Below are positions 33,101 through 42,100 of a stretch of 64,000 nt of DNA, piece by piece (position 1 is the stretch's first letter; every line of letters starts with the position of its first letter). The notes under the pieces are model-generated. The model had not been told where the DNA came from. It made no database searches and saw only the letters and a list, made by a program, of their open reading frames with translations. This DNA comes from Ophiura sarsii (Eukaryota > Echinodermata > Ophiuroidea > Amphilepidida > Ophiuridae): the NCBI GenBank assembly GCA_035610835.1, contig CM069459.1, positions 56,153,316 to 56,217,315 of the forward strand, given 5' to 3'. The position numbers and the translations under genes were made by a program.

Positions 33101-36100
33101 TGGGGATCACCGATGAACAACAAAGTGCTTTATCCAGATATAAAAACTTTGTATGCCAGTTGTATATTACCAATACAGACATGTCAGGTGTAGCAGATGC
33201 AAGGTGGTGGCTCTTCAAGAAGAAGCAAGCCCAATCAGAAGGATTACCTCCAACACAACCTGCTCTACAACCTGCGATCCTGAGAGCTAACTACCAAGCC
33301 ATGATTTGGAATAACGACATCATCGCAAATCATCATTACCGAACCACAGGGTTTTGGGTGGACCTTGAAAGATGGCAACTAATACACCACACCAGTCATG
33401 ACTTTGCCGCCAGTCCCGCAAGCAGTACTTGATCTGATAAAGCGTTCCAGTTCAAAGACATGATGTTCATCAAACCATTCATTGCAAATGCAGAAGGAAT
33501 ATGGAGTGACCTGCGCACAGATCTTTGTAGTTGTTGTGAAGCCTGCGAATCATGTGACAATTCAGGAGACACGGTAATTTCATATGAGGAAGTTGAGAAC
33601 AGTGACTCTGAGGAGGAGCTATAGATTATTAAGTGGAACAATAGAGAAACTATTTCAATTCGGTCATCATTCTTGACTAATTTGCATACGAGACAGTACT
33701 GCAGAATGTAGTGTCCTTTAAAACCCTAACCCCACTGCATCATTCAAAATCATCCAATTAAACTCCACGCATGTGCTACTGCATTGGCTCGATGACGTCA
33801 CCTACCGCAGGCATGTGGGCACAAAGCGCTGGGGACTTAGCTCAGTCAATAGGGGCACAGACTTTGGTGCGGATGGTCCCGGGATCGAATCCCAGGGGTG
33901 CTAGGTGATTTTTCCGGTTAAAAGAAAAATCGTTTAATTTTCGCCCTCCCCCGATACACGCAAAATCATAGCCGCGGGAGTTAGGGTTAAAACACACAAT
34001 TTTCAATGTTCCACAACTTGAAACCTAACCCCACTGCATCTTTCAAAATCACCCAAAATAAAACTCTCCACGCTCATGCTTTTCTGTTGCATTGTGGGAT
34101 CGCAAAAGTGCAAAATCGGCCCCGTTCTGGATCCCACAATGCATCAGAAAAGGATAATCAATGGATTTTTCCCGATTGGCGATAAGGCTTATTGGCTCGA
34201 TGACGTCACCTACCACAGGCATATGTGGACGTGGGTACACTCCCTCTACTCCCGATACATGCAAAAACATAGCCACTGAAGTAAGGGTTAAAGGAGGGGT
34301 CCTGCAAGCACAACATTGTGCCTTATAAATTAGAAAAATAACTATCCAGTCCAACTTGTGTAATTAAACGAATAAAAAATGCCATCTTTCAGCATGTAAT
34401 TTTTTTAATTCGCGGCAATCTAAAGTCCCGATGTCGACCAAGACATACGATGCACATGCGCAAATGTTAGCACCTTAACAATGACGTCGTTGACACCGGG
34501 TCGATCGCCACAAATTTTAAATATTTTAGTTTTTATTCGTTTTTGTGATAAGTGGGATGTTTTGATCTATATGATTACGCAATTTGGGTTCGATAATTAT
34601 GTTTCTAACAAATTATGTTCAATGTTGTGGTTGCGAGACCTCTCCTCTATAAAGGCAACATATCACTCTACCTTTGGTATGTAATTTTTATACTATACAT
34701 GATGGCAGATCGATTGTTAAATTCAAATTCAAGATGGCATCATTACGACAAATCTTTGGACATTGATTTTGAAATACCTACATTTTATTCATAGTATTTT
34801 TTGTCTTCATAATAATTGTTAGAATGTATCCTTGAGATACCTGGCAGCCATTTTGAATTTTAAGATGACTATTTGTAACACTAGGTAGCGATTAACGTTC
34901 ATCTGTTGATTACCATCAATGTAACATATCTAAAAGGAGACATATGAAACATATTACTCAACTATGTAAAATATGGTATTAGTCGTGTATAATGACATAA
35001 GGGCGGCCATCTTGAAACCTGATATGGCTGATATTAGAAGCGACCCATAATAATTCATAGTATTTATTTATTTGTAACTAATATTCACCATAATAATGAT
35101 GAATTTGACGCCAAAACCAGCTTCATACGACACTTGTACCCAAAATAATAATCAAAAATAGCATATTTTGGCGGCCATTTTGAAATCCAAGATGGCGGCC
35201 ATCTGCAGCATCTACATTTTTGCCAACATGGTTTTTTATGATGCCTAGTACCTTAACAACATATATAAATAGGTGGCACCTTCTAATCATTTACATCCCA
35301 CGGGACCTTATATCACTACATAGTCCCCCTGACTAAAAGCCAGATCGCTTTTTGATTCATTTAATATATACTTTGAAATAATTTCATACCAGACCTTATA
35401 TAATATATAAGTTTAATATGAGCCGAACATGTTCAAAGTGTAGAACATTCAAATATTAAATATTTTGCCTTTCAGTCCACAACGGAATAAAGCACATACA
35501 ACTTTCAGCTAGACATTCAGTTGTCAGATTAGAATTAAGATATAATTTCCTAGTTTGGAATTTGTATCATTCTAAATGTCGTACATAGTCAGTTTTTATC
35601 GAGTTTCAACCGGAGGCAAATTCCGTTTGACATAGAATCACCAATATGATATATTTTGTCAGATGTAGACAAAATAGGAATTTTATGTTTAGAAATTCAA
35701 TGTTGTTTGATTTAACAACACTAATCTTATAAGTGTTGCCACGACAAAGATATTGTCGGGCATGTGCCTTTCATTATGATTTTCTTTTAAAATCAACCAC
35801 TGCTTAGTTCAATTACACTAAGTAATACATGTCGGAAGCATTATTATGAGCAATTTTTGATTTGAGACTGAAATTAGTTAGGCCTACCCTTGATTCCCTC
35901 CCACCTTTAAAAATAGAGGAAAAAGTTTTACTAAATTTCTTGTTCACTTAAAATACGTTTCGGTGACATTACACAACCTACCACAACAAAAATGAAGCAA
36001 GTTATTTTATATTTGTTACACATGAATTCCATTTTCAAAAACAACTACAATAATGACCAATATTATGTACCTCAGTGGTCACTGCTCTGCAATTCCAGGG

Positions 36101-39100
36101 GAAATTGGTTAACTACGCATACATCATATCGACAAGCTGGTTTAAAACAATATTACGCACCAAACCATATTATTCCCGTCTTATACATTCCTACTTAATA
36201 TTTACATAATATTAGGTGCGAATGAAAGCGACAGGAATTGTACCATGCTCATTAACTAATATATAAGTTACCTACGAATACAAAATGGAATATGAAAATA
36301 TTGATTATGAAACCGAAATTTCATGGATGTTATGACTAAATGTACCCATTTTAAGACGATCAACGTGTAATCTATGGATATAAATATCATTCATTCACTC
36401 TAACACCAACAAAAAATATGTTCTCGGCAAAATCAGTGTGATTACACCATGCATTTTATTTAAATCAACACCTCCCATTTTCGTTTAATAAGGGAATATT
36501 ATTTTTTCTCCTCCAAATATAAATATAATAATATATCCAGTCAGATTGTATGATTGCGCACTGCTTTTATGTAAAATAAGATAATTTAGGGCCAATATGC
36601 ACCGTGTATATTATTGAATGTTGCCTACATATACATGTTACCTCCGAATACAACATGAAGTCATGCACGAGATGCTGTTACTGAATATTTATATAAACAC
36701 TAATCACCCCTATTGCGATTTAAATCAACTGTCAGAGGATGTCTTTGCGTGAATACTATATATAAAAAAAACTACACTAATAGGAGTAATACGATTGAGA
36801 AAGAGGGAGGCTATATACAATCAACTTTTAAGACAACAACATATTATTGATGCACTTGTACACAAACTACAGAATTTTGTGAAAAGTTACTTACAAAAGC
36901 TGAAAGATTGATGCAAAAACTTCTCCGTTGCTTGCCGAACATTTATACTTTATTCCATTCGATACAAGTAATGTAACAACAGAGGGAAGTACCACGGTAT
37001 CGTTATTTGTATTTGAAGGTAACAGTTCATATTTCAAATTTGCCTACGAATACAGCCTTTTATTGCTGATATTTCAAAAAATGATGCCTTCAAAATGATA
37101 AAACTTGACACACATGTACATTGTATCTACTTCGCTTATTCTATAGATATCATTCACTAATCTGTGTTTATATTAAAATGGCAGTGTTTTAAATAGGTAT
37201 TCGGAGGTAATGCATTTTTTTTACCAAACCGAACGTTTCCGCTTTTAAAATTTCTAACAGCTTTATCAAAAAATCGACTTGAATGGGGACAATGTATTTA
37301 AGTATTTGATATATTTAGGCTTCCTTACAGCACAAATAACTCTACCTCATGCGAATTCTTCCCCGAAAGTGAGATTTAACAAAACATGTATTTGTAGGTA
37401 ACGTCAAAACTTACCACAGCGAAAAAAATCACAACAATTCAGGGGATTCATCGAAAGTAACAACAATTAAAAGAGGCATTCTTGAGATATCCAGCAATTA
37501 AACAGGCAAAATTAGTTCCACTTAAGCTCGTTTTCATCTAAACGGTTATATGTCTAACAAAAAACCTTAACAACTATTTTGTAAAAAAGGTAAAAAATAG
37601 CAGGTTTCGTTTATTGCTCGTATACGCCCAATTGTGCATTTAAGTTAGTCATATTATATATGGCGCGAACCGTCTCATCGAGGCGGATACGTATAACACA
37701 AAAATAAAATTGTCAAGATATAGATTATTTTATTATAGGCCTGAACATTACGTGTACACTTTTCGTTGGATTCGACCATATGCATAGCGATTCTTTTTAT
37801 TGAAACTCATATTTTGTGTTCTGCATCCATGATTTGAGTGTAATAACTGTGACAATTATGGGTGCACTAATAGGATATCCCCTATTGCTATAAACAAGAA
37901 TCGGAAAGTAGGCCTAATGCATGACAAAATCCTCAATTTAAAAGACTTGCCAGTAAGAACAATTATGTAAATGCCTAGTATTTTTGATTAATTATAATTA
38001 ACTAGCGGCACGCCCGTCCTGCGGACGGGCTCTCCCGCTAGGGAGTAGGGCCTACCAGATAGACACCTACAAAAATAAAGTGTTGAAAATTTATAACGAA
38101 ACACATAGGAATAGAACAATATTTAAAACATTTTTGTTTTAAATCAAAAGGTTTTGTAGCCTAATTCAAAAGTTTTTAAATTTCAATTAAAAAAAAAATT
38201 GAAAATTACCCCCCGCCCGCACACGCCCCGTGGCATATTTCAACACCAAGGCCTAAACCTTAACCATCTCCCGTACCCCACCCGTCCCTCCCCCTCCCTG
38301 TCCCCTCCCGGCCCGCCCCCGTCCAGTGGCATATCCGTTACGCAATTTAGCATCACATTTTTTCATTAACCCCCTGTCTCCCAAACCACATTACATCATT
38401 ACACACAACCCCCATTCGTCACCGCCCAGCCCGCCCCTCCCCGTGGCATACCTCAAGCCCAAAGCCCAAAGTTCCCCGCCCGCAATTTATCTCAACGCCA
38501 AGGCCTAACCTTAACTATCTCCCGTAGCGCGGCGTACTTCTCCAATATTTGTCCGCCCGCGTGTCACATACAGTATCAAATCCCACATCTGACACCATCG
38601 TTACGCAATTTAATAATACATTTCTTTATTAACCCCATCCCAAACTACATAACCATAACATAACCTAGGCCCTAAAGGGATCATTACACACAACCCCTAA
38701 CCGCCCCGCCCCCGCCCGTGGCTTATGCAACCCCAAGGCCTAAACCGAAACCAACTCCCGTGGCGCAGCGTATTTCTCCAATATTTGCCCGCCCGCGTGT
38801 GTAGGGGTGCGTGGGTGTAGTGCGTGTGCGCGTTTATTTTGCATGACGCACTGCTGCGCGCTATGTGTAACGCGCGCCGACTGCATGGTTACAGTGTACG
38901 CAGAGAAAAACAAACATGGCCCGTAGAAATTAGTCTCAAAAGCCGGGCTGAAAAGGCCTAAATTGGACATCATTTTGCTCAAATCTCGGTCAATTCTGTA
39001 CGGTTTTCGGCCATTTATAGCTTATAACACTCACATTATAATCATCTTTTATCAGTGCAATGTTCACGGCGTTTAGTTGCAAACTGAGAGAGCCTTTTAT

Positions 39101-42100
39101 GGATACATACATACATACATACTCTCAACATAAGACAAATTATAGTAAGACTAGCGGGACGCCCGTTCTTCGAACGGGCTCCCGCTAGTATGTAGCGCCT
39201 ACCAGAAATAACACCTACAAAATGAAATAACACATAAGTAGCTGTACGAACATTTATCGCGAAATTGGTAAGAATACATTTCCTTATACCTGAAATTGAA
39301 TGCTTCCCGTCATTACCCCCAGCTATATCCTATGGTTTATACTTTTAAGGAACCATACCGTATTTCATTCCACCTCATGACCCTCCCTGTTACGCAATTT
39401 AGTATCAAATTTCTTCATTAACCCCCTGCCACCCAAACCACATTACTTCATTAAACCCCCTCGCCCGGCCCGCCCCCAACCCGCCCCGTGCTTATCTCAA
39501 CCCTTAAACCTTAACCATCTCCCCAAGCTATCGGCCCATATGGCTTATACCGTAAGGAACCACAGTATTTCTTTCCACCTCGTGATCCTCCCTGTTAGTG
39601 TTACGTAATTTAGTATCGCATTTCTTCATTTACCCCCTGCCTCCCAAACCACATTTCTTCATTAGCCCCCTCGATCCCCCAGCCGTCCCCCGCCCCCGAC
39701 CCGCCGCCACCCGCCCTGCCGTCCCCGTCTCCGCCCCCGTCTCCGCCCCCGCCCCGTGGCTTATCTCAACCCCAAAATCAAAACCACAACTCCCGTGACG
39801 CAGCGTATTTCTCCAATATTTGCCCGCCCGCCTTGTAGGGGTGCGTGGGTGTAGTGCGTGTGCGTTTATTTTGCATGGCGCACTGCGACGCGTTTTGTGT
39901 TACGCGAGCCGACTGCATGGTTACAGCGTACGCAGTGAAAAACAAACACGGCCCGTATCCATGGATTTTCATGGTTTTTTACTCATATCTCGGTCAATTC
40001 TGTACGGTTTTCAGCCATTTATAGCTTATAACACTCACATTATAATTATCCTTTATCAGTGCAAAGTTCACGGCGTTTAGTTGCAAACTGAGAGAGCCTT
40101 TTATGGATACATACATACATACATACATACATACTCTCAACATAAGACAAATTATAGTAAGACTAGCGGTACGCCCGTCCTTCGGACGGGCTCTCCCGCT
40201 AGGGAGTAGGGCCTACCAGATAGAACACCTACAAATGAAACAACACATAAGTGTTGGCAAATTTATAACGAAAAACATAGGAATAGAACAATATTTAAAA
40301 CATTTTTGTTTTAATTCAAAATTTTCAAATTTCAATTAGAAGACCCCCCCCCCCCCCGCCCGCCCACGCCCCGTGACATATTTTAAATCCAAGGCCTAAA
40401 CCTTAACCATCTCCCGTACCCCAACCGTCACCATCCCGCCCCAAAAACCACATTACTTCATTACCGCCGCCGTCCCCGCCCCTACCCCGCCTCGTGCTTA
40501 TCTCAACCCTCCACCTCATGACCCTCCATAGTGTTACGCAATTTAGTATCGCATTTCTTCTCATTTACCCCCTACCTCACAAACCACATTTCTTCATTAG
40601 ACCCCCCTCGCTCCCGCCCGTCGTCCCGCCCCTCCCCTGACCCGCCGCCGTTCCCGCCCACCCTGCCGTCCCCGCCCAGTCCCCGTCTCCGCCCCCCCCC
40701 CCCCCCCCCCCATGGCTTATCTTAAGGCCTAAACCGTGACCAACTCCCGTGGCGCAGCGTAGTCTCCAATATTTGCCCGCCCGAGTATAAGTAGGGGTGC
40801 GTGGGTGGGGTGCGTGTGTAAGTATGCGTGGGTGTAGTGCGTGTGCGCGTTTATTTTGCATGGCGCACTGCGACGCGTAGTGTTACGCGCACCGACTGCA
40901 TGGTTACAGTGTACGCATAGAGAAAAAACAAACATGGCCCGTTAGTCTCAAAGCCGGGCTGAAAAGGCCTTTGGTTTCCCGCTTTTGCTCATATCTCGGT
41001 CAATTCTGTACGGTTTTCAGCCATTTATAGCTTATAACACTCACATTATAATCATCTTTTATCAGTGCAACGTTCACGGCTTTTAAACGCAAAATGAGAA
41101 AGCCTTATGGATACATACATAGGCCTACATACAACATACGGCAAATTATAGTAAGACTATCGGGACGCCCGTCCTTCGGACGGGCTCTCCCGCTAGGGAG
41201 TAGGGCCTACCAGATAGAACACCTACAAAATGAAACAACACATAAGTGTTGGCAAATTTATGACGAAACACATAGGAATAGAACAATATTTAAAACATTT
41301 TTGTTTTAATTCAAATGTTTTCAAATTTCCATTAAAAGACCCCCGCCCGCCCACGCCCCGTGGCATATTTCAACTCCAAGGCCTAAACCTTAACCATCTC
41401 CCGTAGCCCACCAGTCACTCCCCCGCCCCCGCCCGCCCCCGCCCGTGGCATATTACGCAATTTAGCATCACATTTCTTTAACCCCCTGCCTCCCAAACCA
41501 CATTACATTATTACACCCCCCCCCCATTCGTCACCGCCCCCGCCCCGCCCTTGGCATTTCTCAACCCAAGGCCTAACAGTTCCCCGCCCCACGGCTTATC
41601 TCGACGCCAAGGCCTAACCTTAACCATCTCCCGTAGCGCGGCGTAGGCCCTATTTCTCCAATATTTGTCCGCCAGCGTGTCGCATACATACAGTATCAAA
41701 TCCTACATCCCACATCTGACACCATGTTACGTAATTTAGATTCACCATATCATGTTTTGTTTTATCAGAAACCACATTATTTCGTTACCTTATGACCCGC
41801 TGCCGCCCCCCCCCCCCCCCCCCTGCCGTCCCCGCCCCGTCCCCGTCTCCGCCCCGCCCCGTGGCTTATCTCAACCCCAATGCCTAAACCATAACCAACC
41901 CTGTGTGGCGCAGCGTATTTCTACAATATTTACCCGCCCGCGTGTGTAGGGGTGCGTGGGTGTAGTGCGTGTGCGCGTTTATTTTGCATGGCGCACTGCG
42001 ACGCGTTATGTGCTACGCGCCGACTGCATGGTTACAGTGTACGCAGAGAAAAACAAACATGAAATAGTCTCAAAAGCCGGGCTGAAAAGGCCCTAAATTG

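Larger units (their letters stand above)
30620..35333 (+). mobile_element. 4.7-kb long-TIR element encoding a FEN/PIN-like protein
   Basis: The termini GTCAGGGGGACTATGT and complement are flanked by TA (30618-30619 and 35334-35335). Inverted similarity covers roughly 30620-31541 against 33664-35333, with separate insertions in each arm: a LINE tail at 31404-31508 on the left and about 850 bp at 33720-34565 on the right. The arms repeat AAGATGGCSGCC-type words. The core 31,690-33,624 is a degenerate plus-strand coding region. I do not know of an established superfamily that combines this protein with such TIRs. Confidence 0.75.
27189..37778. mobile_element. 10.6-kb insertion with ~30-bp TIRs in intron 1 of copy B
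   Basis: The ends TGGTCGAAGCCAACGAAAAG (27189) and the complement of TGGTCGAATCCAACGAAAAG (ending 37778) are inverted repeats of about 30 bp. The flanks rejoin into the intron sequence still seen uninterrupted in copy A (about 14,425-14,445). The target duplication cannot be fixed because the site is TA-rich. The insertion itself carries a mariner-type MITE and the 4.7-kb long-TIR element. The remaining ~4.5 kb is AT-rich with a dispersed 15-bp motif and no recognised transposase. Confidence 0.6.

Noticed and set aside
33831..33903. Functional tRNA gene
   Set aside because: Box-like sequences are present but the acceptor stem does not pair and it sits in transposon sequence.
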